In this document: in pieces, positions 43,743-52,261 of the stretch
Position numbering within the stretch: the first letter of the stretch is position 1
Layout: every line of letters starts with the position of its first letter
DNA from: Streptomyces zagrosensis
Lineage (GTDB): Bacteria > Actinomycetota > Actinomycetes > Streptomycetales > Streptomycetaceae
Assembly (NCBI RefSeq): GCF_014203645.1
Contig: NZ_JACHJL010000012.1
Span: 124,001 to 188,000 of the forward strand
Reading direction: 5' to 3'
DNA: 64,000 nucleotides
Made by a program: the position numbers and the translations under genes
The notes under the pieces: generated by a model
Seen by the model: the letters and a program-made list of their open reading frames with translations, nothing else
Told to the model about the DNA's origin: nothing
Database searches by the model: none

Positions 43743-44141
43743 ATGAGTGCCCCATCCCGTTCCGAGAAGCCGGCAGGACGCTTTCGCCGGATGCTCGACC
43801 GGCTGTCCACGTCGCAGGACGACCTGCACTCCGCGGAGCTGCGACAGGACGCGGAGAACGCCGGTTGCGTGAAGATCGGTGAATGCGGCGACCGGCAGAT
43901 CGTGAAGGTCACCGGTACGCTGCGCACCGTCACGCTGCGGCCCCGGGCGGGCGTGCCTGCGCTTGAGGCGGAGCTGTTCGACGGGTCGGCCGCGCTGGAC
44001 GTGGTCTGGCTCGGTAGGCGCTCCATCGTCGGCATCGAACCGGGCCGCAGGCTGATCGCCTCTGGCCGGATATCGATGAGCCACGGCCGCCGCGTGCTGT
44101 TCAACCCCAAGTACGAACTCCGACCGCTGGGACAGGAGTAG
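43743..44141 (+). CDS. OB-fold nucleic-acid-binding protein
   Basis: A 132-aa protein. After a basic N-terminus (MSAPSRSEKPAGRFRRMLDR) residues about 45-130 form an OB-fold: VKVTGTLRTVTLRPRAGVPA, LEAELFDGSAALDVVWLGR, RLIASGRISMSHGRRVLFNP. This resembles RecG/aspRS-type OB domains that bind single-stranded nucleic acid; partner and role unknown. Conserved next to DUF3159 in Streptomyces (from memory). The two genes are 3 nt apart and probably one operon. Confidence 0.85.
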   Translation: MSAPSRSEKPAGRFRRMLDRLSTSQDDLHSAELRQDAENAGCVKIGECGDRQIVKVTGTLRTVTLRPRAGVPALEAELFDGSAALDVVWLGRRSIVGIEPGRRLIASGRISMSHGRRVLFNPKYELRPLGQE

Positions 44142-44144
44142 CGG

Positions 44145-45083
44145 GTGACGTCTGACGACAAGTGGGCCTTCGATGGGGCCGGGCCTCACGGCGAGGCACT
44201 GCGGGGGGCCGATGGCGCCCCACCTGGGGCGGATGACCAGGGCGCCCCAGTAGGCGCTGCCGATGGGCCTAGCACGGCAGCGGCCGACGCACGCAGCAAG
44301 ACAGCGGCCGACACCGCGATCCTTGAGGCGTTCGGCGGGGTGCGCGGCATGGTGGACACCACCGTGCCCGGTCTGGTCTTCGTCCTCATCTACACGATCA
44401 AGCGCGATATCCACGTCGCGGCCATAGCGGCGCTTGCACTGACGGTGTTGCTCGCGGTGGTCCGGCTGGCTCGCAAGGAGACCCTCAAGCACGCCTTCAG
44501 CGGCGTCTTCGGCGTGGCCTTCGGTGCCGTCTTCGCGATGATGTCGGGCGACGCGAAGAACTTCTATCTGCCGGGCATGCTGTACACGCTGGGGCTCGCG
44601 GTCGCGTACGTGCTCTCGGCGGTCTTCAGGTTCCCGCTGATCGGTGTGCTGCTCGGGCCGATCCTGAAGGAGAACCTGTCCTGGCGTACGCGTAATCCCG
44701 GCCGGTTTCGCGCGTACACCAAGGCCACCTGGGCCTGGGGCCTGATCTTGCTGGCCAAGTCGGCGATCCTCTTCCCGCTGTACTGGTGGGGGGACGCGAC
44801 GCAGCTCGGCTGGGTCAAGGTTGCGCTCGGCATCCCGCCATTCCTGCTGTGTGTCTACCTGACTTGGATCTTCCTGGCCAAGGCGCCGCCGCCGATCGAT
44901 GTGATCGCGGAAATGGAGGCCGAGGAGGCGGAGCGCGAGCGCGTGGAGCAGGAGCGGGTGGCGGAGCGTGCCGTGACCGATGCCGTCGCGGAGAGCGGGT
45001 CGCGGCAGGCCACCGACGCGGTGCTGGGACAGCTCGCAGCGGACCCGGACCGCACCCCACGCTCGGGCGGCCACGCGCGCTAG
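44145..45083 (+). CDS. DUF3159 family membrane protein
   Basis: A 312-aa protein. The first about 55 residues are G/A/D-rich and disordered. Then come about five to six TMs of the DUF3159 domain: VPGLVFVLIYTIKRDIHVAA, HAFSGVFGVAFGAVFAM, FRFPLIGVLLGPILKENLSW, LGIPPFLLCVYLTWIFLAKA. A charged E/R coiled coil (AEMEAEEAERERVEQERVAE) and an acidic tail follow. Function unknown. GTG 44145 has CAGGAG upstream and follows the OB-fold stop by 3 nt. Confidence 0.88.
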   Translation: MTSDDKWAFDGAGPHGEALRGADGAPPGADDQGAPVGAADGPSTAAADARSKTAADTAILEAFGGVRGMVDTTVPGLVFVLIYTIKRDIHVAAIAALALTVLLAVVRLARKETLKHAFSGVFGVAFGAVFAMMSGDAKNFYLPGMLYTLGLAVAYVLSAVFRFPLIGVLLGPILKENLSWRTRNPGRFRAYTKATWAWGLILLAKSAILFPLYWWGDATQLGWVKVALGIPPFLLCVYLTWIFLAKAPPPIDVIAEMEAEEAERERVEQERVAERAVTDAVAESGSRQATDAVLGQLAADPDRTPRSGGHAR

Positions 45084-45115
45084 CGGGCTGGCTTGGGCCG
45101 GGGAGACGTGCCGTA

Positions 45116-45172
45116 GTAGCGGGAGGCGCCCCTCGTAGCGGGAGGCGGCCCTCGTACCGGGAGGCATCCCGT
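45116..45172. repeat. Tandem repeat, 3 x 19 bp
   Basis: Units GTAGCGGGAGGCGCCCCTC, GTAGCGGGAGGCGGCCCTC and GTACCGGGAGGCATCCCGT. They lie between the DUF3159 gene and the shared terminator. Copies 1 and 2 differ at one base; copy 3 is more diverged. Confidence 0.85.
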
Positions 45173-45231
45173 ATCGGAGGGCATCCGCGGAGCGTGGATG
45201 CGCGTAAGCCGCCCGTGTCGTACCGGAAAGC

Positions 45232-45269
45232 GCCGGTTGGGCTGGAGAATCTCCAGCCCAACCGGCTTT
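45232..45269. terminator. Bidirectional terminator between DUF3159 and trkA
   Basis: GCCGGTTGGGCTGGAGA (45232-45248) and its complement TCTCCAGCCCAACCGGC (45250-45266), followed by TTTG. A loop of 3-5 nt is likely. It lies between convergent genes and can serve both. Confidence 0.88.
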
Positions 45270-45375
45270 GTCGATTCACGGCGGCCGATACGGAGCGCTA
45301 TGGAACCTACGGCTGCTGCGGGGCCTGGGTGCGGGGCCCGCAGCGGGGCGGGCCCCGTGGCTGCTGCCCGGCTGG

Positions 45376-46053
45376 CTAGCCCGCCGCGTCCTCGCGGCGC
45401 AGCGACAACAGGTCCTCAAGCTGCTCTTCACGGGCCTGGGCCGCGACGAACAACAACTCGTCGCCCGCCTCAAGGAAGTCGTCCCCGCTGGGCGTCAGGA
45501 CCCGGGTGCCGCGGATGATGGTGACCAGGGACGTGTCCTCGGGCCACTCCACATCGCCGACCCGCGTGCCCGCGAGCGCCGCCTCGGGGGGCAGCGTCAG
45601 CTCGACGAGGTTCGCGTCGCCGTGGCTGAAGCGCAGCAGCCGTACGAGATCGCCGACGCTCACCGCCTCCTCGACCAGCGCCGACATCAGGCGTGGTGTG
45701 GACACGGCGACATCGACGCCCCACGACTCGTTGAACAGCCACTCGTTCTTCGGGTTGTTCACCCGGGCCACCACCCGGGGCACCCCGTACTCCGTCTTGG
45801 CAAGCAGCGACACCACCAGGTTGACCTTGTCGTCACCGGTGGCGGCGATGACCACATTGCAGCGCTGGAGCGCGGCCTCGTCCAGCGAGGTGATCTCACA
45901 GGCGTCAGCGAGCAGCCACTCGGCCTGCGGCACCCGCTCCACCGAGATGGCGGTGGGTGCCTTGTCGATCAGCAGCACCTCGTGCCCGTTCTCCAGCAGT
46001 TCGCCCGCGATGGAGCGGCCGACCGCTCCCGCTCCGGCGATAGCGACCCTCAT
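45376..46053 (-). CDS. TrkA-family K+ uptake regulatory subunit (RCK_N/RCK_C)
   Basis: A 225-aa protein. The RCK_N Rossmann domain (MRVAIAGAGAVGRSIAGELL, with VLLIDKAP) binds NAD(H) or ATP at GAGAVG. RCK_C spans about 140-225 (GTRVGDVEWPEDTSLVTIIR). TrkA/Ktr subunits gate K+ channels, and their RCK_C domains bind c-di-AMP in several bacteria. A second trkA-like gene lies 226 bp upstream in the same direction. No Trk/Ktr membrane subunit is adjacent, so they may act with the KimA-like permease at 53439. That partner is inference. Confidence 0.92.
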   Translation of the reverse strand: MRVAIAGAGAVGRSIAGELLENGHEVLLIDKAPTAISVERVPQAEWLLADACEITSLDEAALQRCNVVIAATGDDKVNLVVSLLAKTEYGVPRVVARVNNPKNEWLFNESWGVDVAVSTPRLMSALVEEAVSVGDLVRLLRFSHGDANLVELTLPPEAALAGTRVGDVEWPEDTSLVTIIRGTRVLTPSGDDFLEAGDELLFVAAQAREEQLEDLLSLRREDAAG

Positions 46054-46279
46054 GCCGCCGCCTCTCTGTTTGCTACGTGCGCTGTGTATGACCTGTGCGC
46101 TTCGTGCCCCTTAAGCCCTTGATGCCCCTCGTGTTCCTCGTGCTCCTCGTGCCCTCCGTGTGACGCACTCGCCTCGTGCGACTCGTTCACGTCGCTGTGC
46201 CAGCGGCAGCGGCTGCTCGTGTCGCCAGCGGCTACGCCGCTGCGGGCGCGGTCGCTTGCGGGCTGGGTGCCGGTGCGGC

Positions 46280-46945
46280 TCACGGGCCGTCCTCCGGGCC
46301 CTTGGCGAACGCTGCCTCGACGGCCTCCACCTCGTTGGTGTGCATCATCACGTGGACGAGGTCGCCCTCTTGCAGCACCGTCTGCGAGGTCGGCAAGGTC
46401 GCCTCGCCCAACCGGGTGAGGAAGGCCACCCGGACCCCGGTCTCCTCCTGGAGGCGGCTCACCTTGTGACCCACCCACGCGGGGGAGGTGTGCACCTCGG
46501 CGAGCTGTACGCCGCCGCTTGGATCGCGCCACAGTGGCTCCGCGCCCGATGGCAACAGCCTGCGCAGCATCTGGTCGGCCGTCCACCGCACGGTGGCCAC
46601 GGTGGGGATGCCGAGCCGCTGGTAGACCTCGGCGCGGCGCGGGTCGTAGATCCGGGCGGCCACGTTCTCCACGCTGAACATCTCGCGCGCTGCCCGGGCG
46701 GCGATGATGTTGGAGTTGTCGCCGCTGCTGACCGCGGCAAACGCCCCGGCCTCCTCGATGCCTGCCTCGCGCAGCGTGTCCTGGTCGAAGCCGACGCCGG
46801 TCACCCGCCGCCCGCGAAAGCCCGCGCCGAGCCGCCGAAAGGCCGTCGGGTCCTGATCCACGACGGCGATGGTGTGACCCTGCCGTTCCAGGGTCTGGGC
46901 GAGCGCGGCACCCACCCGGCCGCAGCCCATGATGACGATGTGCAT
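46280..46945 (-). CDS. TrkA-family K+ uptake regulatory subunit (RCK_N/RCK_C)
   Basis: A 221-aa paralogue of the gene downstream. MHIVIMGCGRVGAALAQTLE (GCGRVG nucleotide-binding loop), VVDQDP, and SGDNSNIIAARAAREM mark RCK_N; the C-terminus (VGHKVSRLQEETGVRVAFLT, GDLVHVMMH) is RCK_C. ATG 46945 is chosen because the RCK fold begins there and AAGAGGTCG lies just upstream. Together the two probably form a hetero-octameric gating ring. The 226 bp to the next trkA contain CACGAGG repeats. Confidence 0.92.
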   Translation of the reverse strand: MHIVIMGCGRVGAALAQTLERQGHTIAVVDQDPTAFRRLGAGFRGRRVTGVGFDQDTLREAGIEEAGAFAAVSSGDNSNIIAARAAREMFSVENVAARIYDPRRAEVYQRLGIPTVATVRWTADQMLRRLLPSGAEPLWRDPSGGVQLAEVHTSPAWVGHKVSRLQEETGVRVAFLTRLGEATLPTSQTVLQEGDLVHVMMHTNEVEAVEAAFAKGPEDGP

Positions 46946-47648
46946 CGACCTCTTACCCCGCACTCCTGGTTGGTGAGCTGTCCTGCGTGAAAACCCTGCT
47001 CATATCTTCCTTCCAGGCGTACGGGGGCGACAACGAGGCGGTCGGCCCCGGCAGCGACGCTACGCGGCAGGTGCGAGTGTCGTCCGGCCAGGCGTCCCGC
47101 ACAACGGTATCCGCACGGTTTGGCGCCCCAGCGTTGCCCCTAGACCCCGCCGGTCCCGCCGGGGGGTGCCCCTCGGAGAGACGGGCCGGCGGGACGGGCC
47201 AGCGGGACGGGCCGGCGGGACGGGGCGCTGCCCGCATGCTGGACCGCTTGCGGGCGCCGGGCGCCCGCCCATAGCCGCCGGGGCGCGGAGTGTGTGGCCG
47301 AGCCGGGGCGGGGTAGCGACGCAGGGAAGATCGCTGGGCGGACTGGGCGGGCTGGGTGGTTTCGGTGGGTTGGTGGGTGTAATGACCCCCGTCACCAGGC
47401 GGGGGAGCCCCCGCCGCTGGTAGGGGAGCGGGCCGTCGCCCGGGTGGCGGTGCGCGGAGCGCGGCGGTCCACTCGCCGCGGCGGCTTCGGGGTATCTGTA
47501 CGGCGGCGGTCCGAGATGTGCGGGACTCGGGGAATACCGCGACCGATCCCGCAAAGAGGCGACCTTGCCGTAATCGTTCTGGCTAGGATGATCGGCGTAT
47601 TCCGCTTCGGCGGTTTGGCGTTACCCACCCCCGTCGCATGAGGATTTG
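46946..47648. other. Intergenic region between trkA and the conservon
   Basis: About 700 bases between the divergent trkA and cvnA. Very GC-rich, with repeats of GGCGGGACGGGCC at about 47180-47225. Frames open here (for example GTG 46987, MKTLLISSFQAYGG) lose sense within about 50 codons and are not supported. The last 100 bases are less GC-rich and should hold the cvnA promoter; AGGA precedes its ATG. Confidence 0.5.
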
Positions 47649-49121
47649 ATGACACAACACATATCGGAGGTGGTGTTCTGGTGCTTGGCCGCCGGGATGC
47701 TGGTCGTCTCGGTGCTGCTGCTCCGTCAGCGGCAGATGACGACCGGCCTGCGTAAGCACAACGCCGCACTGGAAAGCAGCCTGCGCGCCCGAGATGAGGA
47801 AGCGCGGCACCTGGTCGAAATCAGGCTTCCAGCGGCTGCGGATTCCGGCCACCAGGCTCTGCCGGCGCCGGGTCTGTTGGACGAACAGCTGACGGGCACC
47901 GCATACGCCTGGCACCTCCAGAAGGCCACCGAGCTCTTTGCCGGGGCAGTCGATAAGGCGCAGGCCCGCGCCGATCAGTCGGCGAAAGCCGCGCTGAAGG
48001 CGTCAATGCGCGCCCTCCAGGGCCTCGCGCATGAACAGCAGTTGGCTATCTCGGGTATGCAAGACCGGCACGACAATCCCGATGTGCTGCGCGATCTGCT
48101 GGAAATCGACCACGCCAACTCCCAGTTCGGCAGGCGGGCTCAGGCCATCGCCGTGCTCTGCGGCTCCTGGCCGGGGCGTCAGCGCGCGGCCTCGCCGCTC
48201 CTCGATGTGGTGCGCGGCGCCACCTCCCGGATCAGGGACTATCGACGAGTACGGGTGCACACCCAGGTCGATATCGCGGTCGCCAGCCGGGCGGTGGAGC
48301 CGGTCGTGCTCGCCGTGGCCGAGCTGCTGGACAATGCGGCCCGCCACTCACAGCCCAACACCACCGTCGAGGTCAACCTCCAGCCCGCGCACAACGGCGC
48401 GTGCGTCGTCATCGACGACGCCGGGGTCGGCATGGACGGACAGGAAGTCGAGCGCGCCGGGCGGCTGTTGTCGGGCCGCCGGTCCGTGGACGTCTCCCGG
48501 CTCGCGGACCCGCCGCAGTTCGGCTTCGCCGTCATCGGCGTGCTCGCCACCCGCTACGGCTTCAGCGTCTCGGTGGACACCCGCTCCCCGTACGGCGGTG
48601 TCCGCGCGGTGCTCTTCTTGCCCAGCGTGCTGCTCACCCACGTCACCGACGAGGGGCCGGGCGCGCTGCCGGCGGTCATCTCGCATGCCGCGCCCCTGGT
48701 CGGCGCGGCGTCGGAGACCATCCACAATCAGGCCATCTCCCCGGCCGACCTCGACCCCGCGGCGGCGCGCCCCAGCCCACCGCGGGCCCCTGCCGGCCGC
48801 ACAGACAACGCAGGCCGAACTGACAACGCAGGCCGCACCGAACACGCAGGCCGCACTGAACACGCAGCCCACGACGAAGCAGCCGAGGAGCCGATCGTCC
48901 ACGGATCGACCGCGGGCGGCCTGCCCAAGCGCCGCCGCAGGCAGCCGATTCGGGACCGCGCGGCAACCGGCGCCACGCCCGCCGCCCCGCTGCCCGCCGC
49001 CGAAGAGGCGCCGGCGCGCTCAGCGGAGGAGACGGCGCGGCGAATGGGCGCGTTCGCCCGCGGCACCCGGTCAGGGCGCGCCACCGCCCCCAACGATGAG
49101 GAAGGGAACTCCCCGGCATGA
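47649..49121 (+). CDS. cvnA: Conservon sensor-kinase-like protein CvnA
   Basis: A 490-aa protein. One N-terminal membrane helix (VVFWCLAAGMLVVSVLLL), then a cytoplasmic region with the conserved histidine in LLEIDHANSQFGRRAQ, and a HATPase domain (ELLDNAARHSQPNTTVEV; IDDAGVGMDG). The C-terminal about 150 residues are disordered with repeated GRTDNAG/GRTEHAG units. CvnA recruits CvnB-D to the membrane in a G-protein-like complex (established for cvn9/rar in S. coelicolor). First gene of an overlapping cvnABCD array; overlaps cvnB by 4 nt. The conservon number cannot be assigned. Confidence 0.92.
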   Translation: MTQHISEVVFWCLAAGMLVVSVLLLRQRQMTTGLRKHNAALESSLRARDEEARHLVEIRLPAAADSGHQALPAPGLLDEQLTGTAYAWHLQKATELFAGAVDKAQARADQSAKAALKASMRALQGLAHEQQLAISGMQDRHDNPDVLRDLLEIDHANSQFGRRAQAIAVLCGSWPGRQRAASPLLDVVRGATSRIRDYRRVRVHTQVDIAVASRAVEPVVLAVAELLDNAARHSQPNTTVEVNLQPAHNGACVVIDDAGVGMDGQEVERAGRLLSGRRSVDVSRLADPPQFGFAVIGVLATRYGFSVSVDTRSPYGGVRAVLFLPSVLLTHVTDEGPGALPAVISHAAPLVGAASETIHNQAISPADLDPAAARPSPPRAPAGRTDNAGRTDNAGRTEHAGRTEHAAHDEAAEEPIVHGSTAGGLPKRRRRQPIRDRAATGATPAAPLPAAEEAPARSAEETARRMGAFARGTRSGRATAPNDEEGNSPA

Positions 49122-49555
49122 CCAGTGTGAACGATCACATGACCAACGACCTGGGCTGGATGCTCGACGAGGCCGTACGGATGCCGGAGGCGAGCCACGC
49201 CATCTTGCTGTCGGCTGACGGCATGTTGCGGGCGCACTCCCACGGCATCGGCAGGGACGAGGCGGAGCGGCAGGCAGCCGCGCTGTCCGGACTCCAGTCG
49301 ATCAGCCGCAGCACCGCTGAGTTCTGTGCGCACGAGAACACCCCATGGCAGCAGACCTTGGTGGAGTTCGCCGATGGCTATGTCTTCCTCGTCGCGGCCG
49401 GACAGGGCGCCTATCTGGCGGTGTCCGCCACCGCGCAGGTGGACATGGAGGCCGTGACGTACCGGATGCAGAAGCTGGTGGACCGGCTCGGCAAGGAGCT
49501 GACCAGCCCGCCCCGGCGCGGCACCGCCGAGCAGGGGATCGGCAGCCCGGCATGA
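49118..49555 (+). CDS. cvnB: Conservon roadblock/LC7-domain protein CvnB
   Basis: A 145-aa roadblock/LC7 protein: DLGWMLDEAVRMPEASHAIL, LLSADGMLRAHSHGIGRDEA, then a C-terminal helix near MQKLVDRLGKEL. Roadblock proteins pair with small GTPases as GAP-like or scaffold subunits; CvnB interacts with CvnD and CvnA in characterised conservons. ATG 49118 overlaps cvnA and its TGA overlaps cvnC (ATGA at 49552). Confidence 0.94.
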   Translation: MTSVNDHMTNDLGWMLDEAVRMPEASHAILLSADGMLRAHSHGIGRDEAERQAAALSGLQSISRSTAEFCAHENTPWQQTLVEFADGYVFLVAAGQGAYLAVSATAQVDMEAVTYRMQKLVDRLGKELTSPPRRGTAEQGIGSPA

Positions 49556-49908
49556 CTCCGCCCCGGCGCGAGCGGGGGCTGGTACGCCCGTACGTCGTCA
49601 CTGGCGGCCGGGCCTATCCGACCCGCAACATCTTCGACCTGGTCACGCTCGTCATCGCGCAGCACGATCGGCCGCTGAGCGGTCTGGGCCCTGAGCCGCG
49701 GCGGCTGATGGAGTTATGCCGAGGTGGCGCCCTGTCGGTCGCGGAGGTTGCCGGGCACCTGGGGCTGCCGGTCAGCGTCACCAAGGTGCTGCTCGGCGAC
49801 CTCGTCGATAGCGGGCACATCGTCACTCGGGCCCCGATTCCCGAGGCCCAACTCCCCGAATCCCAGCTCTTGCAGGAGGTGCTCGATGGGCTCCGCGCTC
49901 GCCTCTGA
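49552..49908 (+). CDS. cvnC: Conservon DUF742 protein CvnC
   Basis: A 118-aa DUF742 protein: LVRPYVVTGGRAYPTRNIFD, then a winged-helix-like core (LMELCRGGALSVAEVAGHLG LPVSVTKVLL). Part of the membrane-associated Cvn complex; biochemical activity unknown. ATG 49552 overlaps the cvnB stop. Its 3' end overlaps cvnD by 23 nt in another frame. Confidence 0.93.
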   Translation: MTPPRRERGLVRPYVVTGGRAYPTRNIFDLVTLVIAQHDRPLSGLGPEPRRLMELCRGGALSVAEVAGHLGLPVSVTKVLLGDLVDSGHIVTRAPIPEAQLPESQLLQEVLDGLRARL

Positions 49909-50488
49909 AGACGTCTACTTGCGGCAAACGGTCCGCACCGCGGCCAAGCTCCTGGTCGTGGGTCACTTCGCGGTCGGCAAGACCACGTTCGTCGGGTCCC
50001 TGTCCGAGATCAAACCGCTACGCACCGAGGAGACCATGACGCAGGCCGGGGCGTTGGTGGACGACCTGGCCGGAATCGAAGGCAAGTCCACCACCACGGT
50101 CGCCATGGACTTTGGCCGGCTGACCCTCAGCGATCAACTGGTGCTCTATCTGTTCGGCGCGCCGGGCCAAAAGCGGTTCACCCGACTGTGGCAGGACATG
50201 ACGCAGGGTGCACTGGGCGCGCTTGTGCTCGCCGACACCCGGCGGTTGGACCAGTCCTTCGATGTGATGGGCCTGCTGGAGGAGCACGAACTTCCGTACG
50301 CGGTCGCCGTCAACCACTTCGCGGGCGCGCCCACATATGACGACGCCGAGATACGCGAGGCGCTCGACCTGCTGCCCGAGACTCCGCTGATCACGTGTGA
50401 CGCCAGGGACCGCGGCTCCTCCACCGAGGCGCTGATCTCCCTGGTGCAGTACCTCCAGGTCCGCAACGCCCGCCGGACGTCCGCCTAG
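49886..50488 (+). CDS. cvnD: Conservon Ras-like GTPase CvnD
   Basis: A 200-aa small GTPase. G1 loop VVGHFAVGKTTFVGS; switch region with TTVAMDFGRL; G3-like LFGAPGQKRF; NHF in place of the classical NKxD base motif; and a C-terminal TCDARDRGSS (G5-like). These are typical for the MglA/Cvn-type bacterial GTPases. It acts as the G-protein switch of the CvnABCD complex. ATG 49886 follows GCAGGAGG and lies inside cvnC. The P450 genes follow after 324 bp. Confidence 0.95.
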   Translation: MGSALASEDVYLRQTVRTAAKLLVVGHFAVGKTTFVGSLSEIKPLRTEETMTQAGALVDDLAGIEGKSTTTVAMDFGRLTLSDQLVLYLFGAPGQKRFTRLWQDMTQGALGALVLADTRRLDQSFDVMGLLEEHELPYAVAVNHFAGAPTYDDAEIREALDLLPETPLITCDARDRGSSTEALISLVQYLQVRNARRTSA

Positions 50489-50812
50489 CGCCCGGCTGCC
50501 CCCGCAGGCGCCAAGGGCCCCTGCACTCCACCTGGCAGGTGCGGACCACCAAGCGGTACGCATCTGCCGGGCACGAGCTCAACTCCCGCACAGCGCACCC
50601 GTATTCGTCCCCACTCACCACATGCCACCGACTCAGCCCCACGTGTCAGGTGTCGCCAACTGCGCCCCGCCGGTCATATATCAGCGACCTCGCCCCACGG
50701 GGCGCGTGCCGTGAAATCCGTACCATCGGTCACGCGCCGCCGATCCGGTCCCACCGGTTACGTGTCACTGACCGTGTCCCACCCGCCAGTTCCGTTCCGA
50801 TCAGGAGCATGA
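50489..50812. other. Spacer between cvnD and the P450 genes
   Basis: 324 bases, moderately GC-rich, with no gene and no clear terminator. AGGAG at 50803-50807 is the ribosome site of the following P450. An ATG at 50809 in another frame is not used: its translation is arginine-rich nonsense over the P450. Confidence 0.55.
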
Positions 50813-52261
50813 GTGACCTCTCAACCAGACGTCGGCTCCGGGCCGCCGCCAGGCTGCCCCGCGCACACCGGCCAGCCCACCGGCGAGCTGATGTACGGTC
50901 CCGACTTCGCCGCCGACCCGGCCGCCGCGTACCAGCGCATGCGCCGCTTCGGCCCGGCGGCCCCGGTCCAACTCGCCCCCGGCGTGGACGCCACCCTCAT
51001 CACCGGCTACCAGGCGGCTCTGAGCGTGCTGCGTAGCCCGGAGACGTTCGTCAAGGACCCTCGCCGCTGGCGGGCGCTGGCCAATGGCCAGGTGCCCATG
51101 GACAGTCCCGTCGTGCCGATGATGATGTACCGGCCCAACTGTCTGTTCTCCGACGGAGAGGAGCACCGCAGGCTGCGGCAGGTGGTCACCGACTCTTTGG
51201 AGCGGATCGACCCCAACGAGCTGCGCGGATACGTCGAGGAGAGCGCCGACACCCTCATCGACCAGTTCTGCGCACGCGGCGAGGCGGACCTGCTCGCCGA
51301 GTACGCACGGGCCATTCCGATGCTCGTGGCCAACCACATGTTCGGCTGCCCGCCCGACGTCGGTGAGCGGCTGTTGGCGGGCATGTCCGGGATCTTCGAC
51401 GGCGTGGACGCCGAGAAGGCCAACGAAGTGCTTACCCAAGCCCTGGTCGAGTTGGTGGCGCTCAAGCGCGCCAAGCCGGGTGCGGACGTCACCTCCTGGA
51501 TGATGGCCCACCCCGCGGGGCTGACCGACGAGGAGATGCTCCATCAGCTCGTGGTGCTCATGGGCGCGGGCACCGAGCCCGAGCAGAACCTGATCGCCAA
51601 CGGGATGCGGCTGCTGCTGTCCGACGACCGGTTCGCCGGCAGCCTGTCCGGGGGCAGCCTGCCGGTGGACGACGCCCTGGACGAGGTGCTGTGGACGGAC
51701 CCGCCGATGGCGAACTACGCCGTCCACTACGCCGTCCACGACGTGGACTTCTCCGGACTGCAACTGCGCGAGGGCGAACCGATCATGATCAGCTTCGCCG
51801 CCGCCAACACCGACCCCACCCTCGCATCGGACCAGCGCGCGGGTAACCGCGCGCACCTGGCCTGGAGCGCGGGCCCGCACGCCTGCCCGGCGCAAAGCAG
51901 CGCCCGGCTGGCCGCATCGGTGGCCGTGGAGAAGCTCCTTGACCGGCTGCCCGACCTCGAACTCGCCGTTCCCGTCGAAACATTGATGTGGCGGCCGGGA
52001 CCGTTCCACCGCGCGCTCATCGCCCTGCCTGTCCGCTTTCCGCCGGTCGCCCCCCTGGCGGCCGGCACTTCGCACGCATCCGCCAGTTCAGCGCCTGCCC
52101 TGACCGACGAGACTTCTGGAGAGACCTCATGGAACGCCAGTCCTGCCCCGTCGTCATCGACCCCACCGGCCGCGACATTCACGGCGAAGGCGACGGGCTC
52201 CGCGCCCGCGGGCCGGCGACGCTGGTGGAACTCCCTGGCGGGGTGGTGGCGTGGGCGGTAA
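50813..52261 (+). CDS. CYP157-type cytochrome P450 lacking the ExxR motif (conservon-associated)
   Basis: A 482-aa P450. The haem loop AWSAGPHACPAQ has the cysteine ligand Cys358, but the K-helix reads E291-V-L-W (DEVLWTDPP) in place of ExxR, and the I-helix is MGAGTEPEQN instead of AGxxT. Loss of ExxR is the hallmark of the CYP157 family, members of which follow conservons in Streptomyces. GTG 50813 follows AGGAG. The protein should end near residue 430; instead a 60-residue low-complexity tail (nt 52075-52261) overlaps the next P450 by 133 bp. A frame shift would place the stop at 52101-52103. Confidence 0.88.
   Translation: MTSQPDVGSGPPPGCPAHTGQPTGELMYGPDFAADPAAAYQRMRRFGPAAPVQLAPGVDATLITGYQAALSVLRSPETFVKDPRRWRALANGQVPMDSPVVPMMMYRPNCLFSDGEEHRRLRQVVTDSLERIDPNELRGYVEESADTLIDQFCARGEADLLAEYARAIPMLVANHMFGCPPDVGERLLAGMSGIFDGVDAEKANEVLTQALVELVALKRAKPGADVTSWMMAHPAGLTDEEMLHQLVVLMGAGTEPEQNLIANGMRLLLSDDRFAGSLSGGSLPVDDALDEVLWTDPPMANYAVHYAVHDVDFSGLQLREGEPIMISFAAANTDPTLASDQRAGNRAHLAWSAGPHACPAQSSARLAASVAVEKLLDRLPDLELAVPVETLMWRPGPFHRALIALPVRFPPVAPLAAGTSHASASSAPALTDETSGETSWNASPAPSSSTPPAATFTAKATGSAPAGRRRWWNSLAGWWRGR

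Noticed and set aside
43002..45167. 721-codon minus-strand frame
   Set aside because: Antisense to kdpE, the OB-fold gene and DUF3159, all of which are well supported.
45376..46945. Duplicate trkA genes as a recent tandem duplication
   Set aside because: The two proteins differ along their whole length and look like long-diverged paralogues.
46987..47274. GTG-started frame MKTLLISSFQAYGG, briefly resembling an enzyme N-terminus
   Set aside because: After about 50 codons it becomes G/R/P-rich repeat translation; no ribosome site and no family match.
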